Positions 1 to 10,000 of a stretch of DNA of 64,000 bases are shown one piece after another. The stretch's first letter is position 1, and each line of letters starts with the position of its first letter. The position numbers and the translations under genes were made by a program. Under the pieces are notes generated by a model. That model saw only the letters and a list, made by a program, of their open reading frames with translations. It did no database searches and was not told where the DNA came from. The DNA is from Lentimicrobiaceae bacterium (GTDB taxonomy: Bacteria; Bacteroidota; Bacteroidia; Bacteroidales; JALOCA01), in the NCBI GenBank assembly GCA_023227965.1, contig JALOCA010000007.1, positions 44,821 to 108,820 on the forward strand. Direction: 5' to 3'.

Positions 1-445
1 CCTGTTTATCAATAAGAAAAAGGCCGCGAAGGGCAACAGGATCACCCTTGAATTCAATTTCATCGTCTTCATTATAGCTCCATTCGCCGGCAAGTACATC
101 GTAATTTGCCGAAATGGTCTTAGAAAGATCAGAAACTATGGGATAGTTTACGCCTTTTATTCCTCCTTTGTTTCGTTCGGTGTTGAGCCATGCCCAATGT
201 GAGAATTTAGAATCAATGGAACAACCTACCACTGCGACATTACGCTTTTCGAATTCAGCAAGTTTATCCTGAAAAGCAATAAGTTCTGTCGGACAAACAA
301 AGGTAAAATCGAGAGGGTAGAAAAAGAAAATTACATGTTTTTTCCCGATATACTGTTCGAGTGAGAATTTTTCAACAAATTCTCCTCCGTTTATAACAGC
401 ATCTGCATCAAATAAAGGGGCTTTTTTGCCTACTAATACTGACAT
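1..445 (-). CDS. Peroxiredoxin (AhpC/TSA family), 3' end outside window
   Basis: Thiol peroxidase that reduces peroxides in the cytoplasm. The 148 codons visible start at an ATG (445-443) and run off the left edge. The peroxidatic cysteine lies in FTFVCPTE near residue 50, the signature of the 2-Cys AhpC/Prx1 group, followed by GCSIDSKFSHWAW typical of that group. The resolving cysteine would lie in the missing C-terminal part, so 2-Cys is inferred from the family. It is transcribed in the same direction as the HIT and greA genes, with a gap of 110 bases to the HIT stop; whether they share a transcript is not clear. Confidence 0.95.
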   Translation of the reverse strand, partial: MSVLVGKKAPLFDADAVINGGEFVEKFSLEQYIGKKHVIFFFYPLDFTFVCPTELIAFQDKLAEFEKRNVAVVGCSIDSKFSHWAWLNTERNKGGIKGVNYPIVSDLSKTISANYDVLAGEWSYNEDDEIEFKGDPVALRGLFLIDKQ

Positions 446-555
446 TTTTTTATTTTTTGGTTATTATCTGGTATAATTTAACTGATACATAATATAACCG
501 GAATAGTGAAAAATTGTTTTGGGTTCAATTAAAAAAACTGTCCTGATATTTGCAT

Positions 556-957
556 TTATTTTGCATAAAAGTTGGTACGGATAGCAGAGGCAATTTTTTC
601 AAACGCTTCGGGACTAAAGTGTAACTTTTTTCTTTTGAAATCCATATCGTATAAGGAATGAAGAGGTATAAGATGAATATGGGCATGGGGAACTTCCAAT
701 CCGATAACCGTTACACCGATTCGTTTGCAGGGTATAGTTTTTTCAATTGCGATTGCCACTTTTTTTGCAAAAATAAAGAACTCTCCAATGGTTATATCGT
801 CAATATCAAAAATGTAATCTGTTTGCTGCTTGGGTATAACCAGCGTATGACCTTCAGCGAGAGGGTTTATGTCAAGAAAAGCTAAAAATTTTTCATTTTC
901 AGCAACTTTGTATGCCGGTATTTCACCTTTTACGATTTTAGAAAAAATAGAAGTCAT
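556..957 (-). CDS. HIT family nucleotide-binding hydrolase
   Basis: Histidine-triad protein of 133 residues, the usual length for a bacterial Hint-like enzyme, which hydrolyses nucleoside phosphoramidates or related AMP conjugates. The triad PHAHIHLIP is near residue 90 and the N-terminal start IFSKIVKGEIPAYKV is the standard family opening. It sits 12 bases downstream of greA on the same strand, so co-transcription with greA is likely. The natural substrate cannot be deduced. Confidence 0.95.
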   Translation of the reverse strand: MTSIFSKIVKGEIPAYKVAENEKFLAFLDINPLAEGHTLVIPKQQTDYIFDIDDITIGEFFIFAKKVAIAIEKTIPCKRIGVTVIGLEVPHAHIHLIPLHSLYDMDFKRKKLHFSPEAFEKIASAIRTNFYAK

Positions 958-969
958 AGTTATACAGTA

Positions 970-1443
970 TTAACGAGAAATTTCAATGATTTCGAAAGTA
1001 ACTATTCCTGCTGGAACGGTAATCTCTACGGTATCGCCAATGGTTTTCCCCAGTAAGCCTTTGGCTATGGGAGAATTAACGGAAAGTTTACCGGCTTTAA
1101 TATCGGCTTCGTTTTCAGGGACGAGCGTATAGCTTACAACCGTTCCGAATTTCAGATTTTTAATTTTAACAGTTGAAAGGATGAGAACTTTAGAATTATC
1201 CATTTTTTTTTCATCAATTATCCTTACGTTAACAATAACATCCTGAAGTTTGGCAATACGCATTTCGAGCATTCCCTGTGCATTTTTAGCAGCATCGTAT
1301 TCTGCATTTTCGCTTAGGTCGCCTTTATCACGGGCTTCTGCAATTTGTTGAGAAATTAATGGTCTTTCAACAGAAATAAGCCGTGTGAGCTCGTCCTTTA
1401 GTTTTTGTAAACCTTCCTGTGTATAATATTTAATATTTCCCAT
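970..1443 (-). CDS. greA: Transcription elongation factor GreA
   Basis: Rescues backtracked RNA polymerase by stimulating transcript cleavage. The 157 residues match the family length. The N-terminal coiled coil carries the acidic tip region with DKGDLSENAEYDAAK around residues 40-54, the GreA hallmark, and the C-terminal FKBP-like domain ends with the expected SPIAKGLLGKTIGD segment. It lies just upstream of the HIT gene (12-base gap). The putative terminator at 1467-1494 separates it from the PorV-like gene upstream, so it should have its own promoter in the short remaining gap, which I could not assign with certainty. Confidence 0.97.
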   Translation of the reverse strand: MGNIKYYTQEGLQKLKDELTRLISVERPLISQQIAEARDKGDLSENAEYDAAKNAQGMLEMRIAKLQDVIVNVRIIDEKKMDNSKVLILSTVKIKNLKFGTVVSYTLVPENEADIKAGKLSVNSPIAKGLLGKTIGDTVEITVPAGIVTFEIIEISR

Positions 1444-1466
1444 ATCTTCAAAAATAATAATAAGAT

Positions 1467-1494
1467 AAAAAGACCCTTAAAAAAGGGTCCTTTT
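1467..1494 (-). terminator. Rho-independent terminator after the PorV-like gene
   Basis: Arms AAAAAGACCCTT (1467-1478) and AAGGGTCCTTTT (1483-1494) fold into a hairpin with flanking A/T runs, so it can act on the minus strand at the end of the TonB receptor/secreted protein/PorV-like module. One mismatched base interrupts the stem. Confidence 0.75.
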
Positions 1495-1531
1495 ATATAT
1501 TTGTGTTAAAAATAAAATATAACGATCAGTA

Positions 1532-2608
1532 TCAGAAGTTGATTCTGGCTCCTATACTATGTGTTCCATCAAAATTATCCGTAGCGCGATATGAATAATC
1601 TACCGCAAAACTCGAACCTCTTTCTTTGTTAAAAGGTACCTGAACGGTAATACCTCCGCTCAATCCTTTGGAGGCATTAGATCTTTCAGGATTGGTAACC
1701 TTTTTGTCAATGCCTTCTTCGTAAGTATAAGCGCCTCTTAACATTAGGTACGATTTCATATCGTACTGCAAACCGGCTGTAAATTGGTCTTTTGTAAATG
1801 AGTTAGAGGTAAAACTTCCGGCTAAGGTTAAAAGATGTTCTTCAGCAAGGTGAATATCGTAGGCAGCTCCAATATTTAACTGAGAGGGTAGCTCAAAATC
1901 GGCAGAACGTTGTTCCACTGTATATTCTCCACTACCATTGGGAGAGGGAACACGTATTGATAAACCATCGCCTCTGAAACGCATGGTAGGTCCGATATTT
2001 TTCAGTGCAATACCAAATTTGATATTTTCTGTTTCGCCAGTTACGTATTGAATACCTGCATCAATAGCAACACCCATAGCACTTACGTCAGAAATTACTT
2101 CGGAAATTATCTTAAAGTTAATACCTCCGTAAATACTGTTGGAAAATGCTTTAGCGTATGCAACACCAATATTCAGATAATTGGGCGAAAAGGTACCAAT
2201 TCCACCTTCGGGATTGTTAACTTCGGTAATTTCAATATCGCCGAATCGCATTGACATAATACTTATACCCAAGACTCCGGATTCGCTTACTTTGGAAGTA
2301 ACCCCGAAATTATTGATATTAATGTCAGAACCTTTTAACCACTGTGTATTGGAAAAAATTAATTCTGTATGTTGTGTAAAAGCTATACCTGCAACGTTGC
2401 TGAACATAGATTCCAAACCGCGTACGTTAGAAACATTTACACCTCCCCAGCCGCTGCTTCGCGCCCAAGGATTAATGAGGAGTTCGCTGGCTCCTGCCTG
2501 ACCTGATCTGTCCTTGTTTCCTGCCAAGGCTTCGTTTATAGGTAAAGTAAAATAAGCTACTAGCAATATTGCCAGGAAATATTTATAGATGTTTTTCATA
2601 TTGTACAT
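1532..2608 (-). CDS. PorV/PorQ family outer-membrane beta-barrel protein
   Basis: Predicted outer-membrane barrel of the PorV/PorQ (FadL-like) family. In T9SS, PorV shuttles cargo from the translocon to the attachment complex; other members are paralogues of unknown role. The first 29 residues look like a signal peptide; the mature part opens with SGQAGASELLINPWARSSG followed by N-V-A-G-I-A, as in PorV-like proteins, and the chain ends in the aromatic SIGARINF expected of a barrel. There are two ATG starts, at 2608 and 2599; the second gives a more typical signal peptide (MKNIYKYF). It lies 29 bases after the 1472-residue secreted protein, which suggests a dedicated rather than general PorV. 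Not assigned as PorV itself. Confidence 0.85.
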   Translation of the reverse strand: MYNMKNIYKYFLAILLVAYFTLPINEALAGNKDRSGQAGASELLINPWARSSGWGGVNVSNVRGLESMFSNVAGIAFTQHTELIFSNTQWLKGSDININNFGVTSKVSESGVLGISIMSMRFGDIEITEVNNPEGGIGTFSPNYLNIGVAYAKAFSNSIYGGINFKIISEVISDVSAMGVAIDAGIQYVTGETENIKFGIALKNIGPTMRFRGDGLSIRVPSPNGSGEYTVEQRSADFELPSQLNIGAAYDIHLAEEHLLTLAGSFTSNSFTKDQFTAGLQYDMKSYLMLRGAYTYEEGIDKKVTNPERSNASKGLSGGITVQVPFNKERGSSFAVDYSYRATDNFDGTHSIGARINF

Positions 2609-2637
2609 TATTTTAAATGTCTAAACATTGATAAAAA

Positions 2638-5600
2638 TTAGAAAGCATTCAGGTCAATTGGACGTAGTGTACCAAACCATTTAATGATTTTTTCACCATA
2701 GCCTTCGGCTTTTACATGAATAAGATATACACCACCGGAGATAGGGATACCTGCAAAATTTTTCAAATCCCATTCAATTTCAGTTTGCATATCGTCTTTA
2801 GTAAACTGCCTTATAGTTGTACCGCTGAGATTATAAATGGTAACAACACACTTTTTAGGCAGATTTATAATTTTAATACGATTGTCTAACTGATTGGCTT
2901 CGTAATTACTGAATGCATAATAGGGATTTGGAACCACATTGATAAGATCAAGATCGCTTTTTGCCTTTTGCACATTTTTAGTTACTGTTGCAATATTTTC
3001 GGTGTTAAATACATATTTAGGATAGTTATTGTTATCGTTGTGCTGTATAGCCATCAAACTATCCAAAGGAACAGAATACCAGCGTTCGTAGGGTTTCGCT
3101 ACGCGAAGCCGTACTTTCACATCGTTATCGAGCCAGTTTTGACCTCTTACTGCTATAGGTATATTTACCCACATACAGGTAGCATATGCCAAATCGCGCG
3201 GCGACAAAACACTGACCGGAATAAAATCTAACTTGGGAATAAGTATTTGCTTGCGGAGCTGAACACAGGCATCGTAAGCAGGATTTTCAAAGGTATTGGT
3301 CAAAGGACCCCTTTTTGCAACTATTTTGGCATGTGCCATAATGTACACAAAATGTCTACCGCCAAAAACAGGTTCTCCGCCACTATACAAGTTTGATGTA
3401 GGATTCCACAGCATATCTCTTCCGTTTTCGGAGCTCAGCCATGAATCTTCCCCAAACATGATATTCAACCGTTCGCCTGTTTCTATATTGATTGCATAGC
3501 CGGGGAACCATCCCATACCGGTAGCTGCAATATATGCAGGATTTTCAGGGTCGTTACTGGGTTGAGCATCTACGGGTGCAAAATTTCCGTTTTTATCTAC
3601 AGAACGTCCAGCACGAATATGGAATTTTTTCACACCACCTTCGGCAAGTAAAAAATCAGGACATGTTTCAATTACGAGAGAACGTGTCCATTTTGATTTA
3701 TCAGAAGTAAAAATAACATCCACACTACCAAAACTTTTGGCATTCCAAACTTCTTTTGATTTAAAAGAAATTGCTGGTGCAACAGGACTTTGTCCTTCAT
3801 CGGTAAAGTTACCCTGAGCATTAATTGTCGGTCCGCAAGCAACCATATTATAAGGTGCCCATGTACCACCCAATACTTTTTCATAATCGGCGTTGGGGTC
3901 GTAAGCTATTCCTATGGGTGTACCATCAGTTCCAATTTTCATACTCCAGTCGTTATAAGCGGGATCGTTGTTATCGGCGGCGGTTCCCGAGCGAATCCAG
4001 TTTGTAGGTACAGGTCCATCTTCATCTGCTATGCCGGTAAGCCATCTTTTTGAGCTGTCAGCAAATTCTATTGAGGATTCGAGAAAACCGTTGTTAGGTA
4101 CGAGCATTGCTGTTACGTCATTTAAGTCTGATCCGTCGGTTATTTTTCCAACGATGTAGACACTTGGATTGTAAACCTGGTTTACTTTAACTGAAAATCC
4201 CAAATCGAGGAAGAGTTTTTCATTATCGGTAAGAATTGCTTGCTTGGTAGCTCCTGATGGTTCGTAAAAAGGAACCACTTCGCCGGTGTTGTTATCAATT
4301 AAAGACCAGTTACCAATTTGTTTAACGGCGGTATCACCACCAGCATTTACAGTTTGTCCACTTACATTATAAAAAAGAGAGTCATAAAGTGTGTCGAAAC
4401 GGATAGTGTAAGAACCGTTTTTTACGTTAAGAGGATCAATAACTTTAATCTGAATTGGAGTTTTTCCGTTTTGGTAAATCGGTTTGTATGCAATTGGATA
4501 GGTATCGGAACCATATACGTTATTCAATGAATCTGCGGGAGGTTTTGACATGATTTCGTTAATAGTTTCCTGAGCCAGGTCGAGTACCAAACCGCCATTT
4601 CCCTGACCCTGGATACGGGTAATAATAGGACCGTCGCCATAACTTGCTGATGGTGTTGTTTCGCCAATAGTTATATGGGGAATACCTGTATAAACTTTAA
4701 TATTTTTACGTCCGGCGAGGTAAGGTTTCTTCTGACCTTTATAGGCAGAAGGATCGTTTGGATCGTAACGTTCATAATTATTATAGCCATAAGCAACAGC
4801 AAGATAATAATATTGCTTGTGGTTAACAAGAGCTTCGCCAGTAAATTTGTCTTCAGTAACTACAAATGAGTGAGATATTCCTTTATCTGCTCCATCAACT
4901 TCCATAACTGGAACATTACCGTTCAATGATTGGTCATAATAAAAGTTAACTAACTTTGTTACACCATTTTGAATGTCGCATTGGGAAACCAGACGGGCTT
5001 TGCTTGCATCGTGAATATCGGCAACTGATACACTTGCATCGTACAATTGAAATACTTGATAACCTTCGAAATTGTAGGTTGAGTCGTATCTGTTTGGAGC
5101 TAAAACGGTGTCGGGTGATTTTATGCTTGGGTCAATTTCTTCGTACGATTCGTTACTGTTATTTCCTACATCGTTGGTTTTTTTGTTTTGGATATAAATA
5201 ATAAATTCTTTATCCAGTTCGCGGATTACGAGGTCGGGGGCATTAGGACCGCTAACTACTGCAAAGCAATTGTCGAACAGTTGCTGGCATTTATCGTCAA
5301 TAACGCGGAGTAATTCTACAGAAGCCCATGCACCTCCGGAAGTGGCGCGTGCCCAAGGCATCCCAACAGTAATATAATTTACAGCACCTGGTTCAAGGGT
5401 GAAAGGTCCGGCTGATTGCATAAAACGACGGTCTTCTGCAGGATTACCGGCGGTAACTTCTGTCCAATAGCGAGGACCGTTAGGTGGAATGCCTTTAGTA
5501 CCCCAGTCGCATGGGTCGGAATCGCCAGGAAACATAAAATCGCATTCAGGTCCGTAACCTCCTCCAGTGGTGTGTGCATTTCCGCCATAAATCATTTTAG

Positions 5601-7056
5601 TATTATCTTTCCAAATTCCTTTCAGGAAGTTGTAATATTCGGGGGCATAATCAGGGTCGGTCATATAGTCGGGAACGCCAGTGTTGTTGTGATAAACGAA
5701 ACGGCGCATTCCGAAACGTTCGTCGTCAACAATTCCATTACCAAAATTGACACCGTTGATGGCTTCGGACTTTACGAGAAATTGTCCGGACAGGCCATTA
5801 CTTGGTCCGTAATTCATGGTAATTGTATTGTTGTTTAAGGTAACTATACTGCAATCGCCATGAAAAGAAGGACCTTTTGTGCTTGAAGCATCGAAAGAAG
5901 GGTTATCGTATCCATCGGCATCCATGTAAGGTCCCTGGAAAAAGTCAATTCCAATTGCAGGTGGTTGGTCGCCATAGGCATTGTACTGACCAGCACCGTC
6001 AATAGGTCTTCCATTGTAACAATAGCCTAATCCACGCAAAACGTCGCAACCTACGCGGTCGTCTTTAGGAAAACCCAGATCGGGGTCGGTCCATTGGCTA
6101 AAATAGGTGTCTTTTAAACGGTAAGTTGAGCGGTTGATGATTTCATAACTGTAGAAAGTCATGTTATTGATCTCATCATTTGTTGCAAAGGCAAAAGCCT
6201 GCCCGCGTATTTCGAGACCTATAGCCTGTCCTTGTGTTTCGGTATGTATATTTCCTTTGTCGTTAAACACCCACCACAATGTTTGGTCGCCTTTTATTAC
6301 CTGGTCGGCGAGTAAGCCTCCTTTATTAATTCCCTGTTCGGTTTCAATTGTAGGTTGTTTTGAATGGCAAAGCCCATTGGCTAAGTCATAATAAGGATAA
6401 TCACCTGCTTCAGGTTCATAAATAAGGTTTTCATTTACGTCTTTAAAAGGAGCAAGATAAAAACTCTGGTTTAATGCAGGATCGCCATGTGCTGGCCAAT
6501 CTTTAATAGAAGTGGGGATGCTGTAGCCGGGGTAATCATCGGGGCTGACAGTCCATGCAAGAAATTGATCTACTTCATTTCTGGAAATAGGAAATATTTT
6601 ATCATACTTAGAGCAGGTTGCTTCGCTTATGGCTGCTTTATCGTCTATTGTCAGAGGTCCGGGCCAGTAGTCGTTACCACCACCAAAATTTGGTCCTTGG
6701 CGATAACGTACGGCGGCACATTTTAGCTGGTCGTTTTCGTCAACTCCTGCAATCCAAAGTGAACCTGCAAACATGGAGGTTTTTTTTGAACCTTTAGGGA
6801 TTTCGTATTGCGGAACTTCAAGGTCCCACCACATATCGCCACCTGTATTGATACGGCATCTTACATTATTCAAATCTAAATATTTGAATCCGGAGCCCGG
6901 CAAACAACCGGCAGCAGTTGATTTAAGAGTCGCTGTACTTTTATTGTTTGTTTTCGCGCGATATTTCTCAGCATAACCATACCCTGCTATCAGGATGCAG
7001 CTAAGCACAATTATTAAAAGTCGAAAGGTATTTTTCATTTTTTCAAATTTTTTCAT
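2638..7056 (-). CDS. Large secreted/surface protein with FlgD-like C-terminal domain, T9SS candidate
   Basis: A 1472-residue exported protein of unknown function. It has an N-terminal signal peptide (best from a second ATG at 7038, MKNTFRLL), a long middle rich in Trp, Tyr, Asn and Asp, and a C-terminal domain of about 90 residues with VVPNPYYAFSNYE, then VVTIYNLSGTTIRQF and GGVYLIHVKAEGYGEKIIKWF. That layout is a FlgD-Ig/T9SS type A-like sorting domain, but it carries an extra tail (GTLRPIDLNAF) after the usual final lysine region. No catalytic motif was recognised. It lies between a TonB receptor (9-base gap) and a PorV-like barrel (29-base gap) on the same strand, so the three probably form one operon and one envelope complex. 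Confidence 0.8.
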   Translation of the reverse strand: MKKFEKMKNTFRLLIIVLSCILIAGYGYAEKYRAKTNNKSTATLKSTAAGCLPGSGFKYLDLNNVRCRINTGGDMWWDLEVPQYEIPKGSKKTSMFAGSLWIAGVDENDQLKCAAVRYRQGPNFGGGNDYWPGPLTIDDKAAISEATCSKYDKIFPISRNEVDQFLAWTVSPDDYPGYSIPTSIKDWPAHGDPALNQSFYLAPFKDVNENLIYEPEAGDYPYYDLANGLCHSKQPTIETEQGINKGGLLADQVIKGDQTLWWVFNDKGNIHTETQGQAIGLEIRGQAFAFATNDEINNMTFYSYEIINRSTYRLKDTYFSQWTDPDLGFPKDDRVGCDVLRGLGYCYNGRPIDGAGQYNAYGDQPPAIGIDFFQGPYMDADGYDNPSFDASSTKGPSFHGDCSIVTLNNNTITMNYGPSNGLSGQFLVKSEAINGVNFGNGIVDDERFGMRRFVYHNNTGVPDYMTDPDYAPEYYNFLKGIWKDNTKMIYGGNAHTTGGGYGPECDFMFPGDSDPCDWGTKGIPPNGPRYWTEVTAGNPAEDRRFMQSAGPFTLEPGAVNYITVGMPWARATSGGAWASVELLRVIDDKCQQLFDNCFAVVSGPNAPDLVIRELDKEFIIYIQNKKTNDVGNNSNESYEEIDPSIKSPDTVLAPNRYDSTYNFEGYQVFQLYDASVSVADIHDASKARLVSQCDIQNGVTKLVNFYYDQSLNGNVPVMEVDGADKGISHSFVVTEDKFTGEALVNHKQYYYLAVAYGYNNYERYDPNDPSAYKGQKKPYLAGRKNIKVYTGIPHITIGETTPSASYGDGPIITRIQGQGNGGLVLDLAQETINEIMSKPPADSLNNVYGSDTYPIAYKPIYQNGKTPIQIKVIDPLNVKNGSYTIRFDTLYDSLFYNVSGQTVNAGGDTAVKQIGNWSLIDNNTGEVVPFYEPSGATKQAILTDNEKLFLDLGFSVKVNQVYNPSVYIVGKITDGSDLNDVTAMLVPNNGFLESSIEFADSSKRWLTGIADEDGPVPTNWIRSGTAADNNDPAYNDWSMKIGTDGTPIGIAYDPNADYEKVLGGTWAPYNMVACGPTINAQGNFTDEGQSPVAPAISFKSKEVWNAKSFGSVDVIFTSDKSKWTRSLVIETCPDFLLAEGGVKKFHIRAGRSVDKNGNFAPVDAQPSNDPENPAYIAATGMGWFPGYAINIETGERLNIMFGEDSWLSSENGRDMLWNPTSNLYSGGEPVFGGRHFVYIMAHAKIVAKRGPLTNTFENPAYDACVQLRKQILIPKLDFIPVSVLSPRDLAYATCMWVNIPIAVRGQNWLDNDVKVRLRVAKPYERWYSVPLDSLMAIQHNDNNNYPKYVFNTENIATVTKNVQKAKSDLDLINVVPNPYYAFSNYEANQLDNRIKIINLPKKCVVTIYNLSGTTIRQFTKDDMQTEIEWDLKNFAGIPISGGVYLIHVKAEGYGEKIIKWFGTLRPIDLNAF

Positions 7057-7065
7057 TAAACCGGA

Positions 7066-10000
7066 TTAAAAATTCAAAGACAAACCCAAACGAATTTGGC
7101 GGGGTGCGCTATAATTAGAGGGATTGAGCAGAGCGTATTTATATAATAAGCGATAAGATTCGGAATCTAATTGCTGATTTATCTGTGTCTGGTATTCGGC
7201 AGCGGCAAGATATCCGTCATCGTCAGCGTTGCCGGTAGCTTCATAAACAGCGAGGATGTTTTTGGTATCAAAAATATTCAGAACCTGAAGATAAATATTC
7301 ATATATGCGCCGCTTTTTCCCCAGTTGAGCATGATATCACGGTCGAGGCGGGCATCAATCCTAAACGACCAAGGTAAACGGGATCCATTGATAGAACCTT
7401 CGATTACACGAGAACCACCCAAAGGATAAATTTTGCTCGATTTAGTATAGGGTGTACCCGAACCTCCGTTGATTGTAAAGTTAACCCCAGTATTTTTTAG
7501 CAACTGATAGGTTTTTACCTTGTCTGTTCCTTTTACTGTATGCTTGATTACGGGTCCGTTATATTGTGCACCTTCATCCCAACGATAGTCAAGAAGGATG
7601 TTGATTGAATGCCGACGGTCATCATTTAATGGCAACAATGTACGTAGGTTGGGTTGTCCTGAGGTAACAAGGCTACGGGCGGTATTTTCGTTAGATCCGG
7701 TACCATTGGCAAATTGCAATGAATAGCTCGCACGTACCCGGGCATTCTGGGTACGACGAAGGTCGTAAGTTAATGTTAACCCTTTAATAGTACCAAAGTC
7801 AATATTATTGTAAGAATAATATGTTTTAGGGTAAGCACCCGTATAACGGTAAATCTGGATCTGATCGCGGACTTCTCGATAGTAAGTAGACAAAACCAAA
7901 GAGGAGGAATTGGTTAATTTCTGCTGGAACCCTAATTCATAGTCAATGGTTTTTTCAGGTTTCAGATTGGGATTATTAATGGTTGGGCTACTGCGAACAT
8001 TTAGGAACAGATAGTCGGTGGGATCCATTTGTAATACTCGGGATGCTGGACGCTGGGTAAGAACATCGTAATGGGCAAAAAATAATGCTTCATCCGAAAT
8101 GGGGAATGAGAACGATATACGAGGCATGAAATTCCACTGCGGGTCATAATCTTTGAAAACCCTTTGAATGGTTTTTTCTTGCGTGAGGTTTTCACCACCC
8201 TCATCTTCATTTAAATAAGGAAGAACACCATTTCCACTTTTTCCTAAAACTGCTTCCGGGTCAGAAATTTCCAAGCCGTCAGCATCGTACCATACATTTC
8301 CGTTTCTATATCCGGAAACTACAGAATTATCAGTACTTGTAACATAAACAGTATAACCATCTTTCATATTTCCCGGATGTGAAAATTCGTTTTTGGTTTC
8401 ACCTACTGTTTTTGCAACGCATAATAAGTAGGGGTCAGTCATCACCATTTGATTTGCATCGAAACGGTCAACACGTAAACCCACATTAAAAATCAAATCT
8501 TTGAATGCAAATTTATCCTGAATATATCCTGCCATGTAGATGGGTTCAAAAGCTCCTATACTACGTTTGCCGTCGTTACTGGTAAAAAAATCACTAAAAA
8601 CTGGTTTGCTATTCAGTTTTTTACCGGTATAGTCGTATCCGTAATAGGTTACCAATGAATTACCACTGTTTAATAATTCATCAGCGCTAAACATATCAAT
8701 GTTCAGAGGTTTTGTAAGCGAAATCGTTTGCAGTTTTTGATCCTGATCGTAATAATTGATGGTATGTTTTTCAATGTCATATGAGTCAATATCAATATAT
8801 TCAGTACCATCAATATTTAGGCCCATGAGTTGTCTCAGGTTTTTGTCAAATTTGCTTTGAGAATTAGCATCGTAAAGGCGGTGATAATAAATGGTATCCT
8901 GAAAAACACCGTCGAGCATTACCTTTTGGGGGTCGGATTTATCAAGCTGTTCGATGTGGGCATTGGTGAGCCCATACATCTGTTGCCATAGCTGCGGAAC
9001 CTGTAAGTAACCATATCCTCTATCTTCGCGTTGTTCGTATTGTCCCCCAATTTGTATCGCATGGTTTCCGATATCTGCCGATAAATGAAAGTTAATACCG
9101 ATTTGCGTATTATCAACAACACTATAATCTGATTGCAGGTTTCCGGGAGCACCCCAGAGACTGTACACTGCGTCGGCATTCATTCCATTTAATAATCCTT
9201 TACCATTAATTACATTGTCGCGGTTGTCGTAATTGCCGGCTGTTTCATCATACATGCTATAATATAGTGAGGTATAATTGGCAAGAACGGGATTAACTTC
9301 TGAACGTGTAAAAGATAGTAAAGTATCGCGAAAATCATTCTGAAGATGTGCGTACAAGCCTGAAATAGAATCACGCTGATAATCAGTTGTAAATGAACGA
9401 ATCGTGTGGCGTTCAAATTTCCCGATGTATCCGTATTTGAAAAGATCGTCTTTGTGATTGGCATCCTGTGCTACGCCGTGGTATTTGGTATAATCGCCCT
9501 GGATGCTGTAATAAATGTTTTTAATGAGTTGTTTACTTTCTTTATCAGCAGGGATACGATGGGTAAATTTTACAAAACCTCTATAAGTAGAATTAATGTA
9601 TTGTGCATTGTTGTCCCAGTTGTACATGGAATTATAAAAATTGAATTGACGTCCGTTATTGTAGTTATACGATCCACCAATGGTAAGGTTGGTGTTTTTG
9701 GTTGTACGAACGTCAATTTTCCCAGAGCCATTGAACTCGAGATCAGAAGTATTAAGTGTGGAATTGATGTGTTCCAAATCTTCTTTGTGAATAAATGCAG
9801 AGTTGGGATAAGATCCTGAACCTGAGCCTGACGGGCGCAGAGGGCTATCTTTAATATCCTGTAATACATCGCTTTTCACTTTCCAGAGTCCGGTACTGGT
9901 CGGGCGACCATCACGATTATAGGTTCCTTCTGCTGCAATGAAGTATCCGAGAAGGGAGGTTGGCTGATTTGGGTCGCGGCTTTTGATAAGTGGTCCCTGT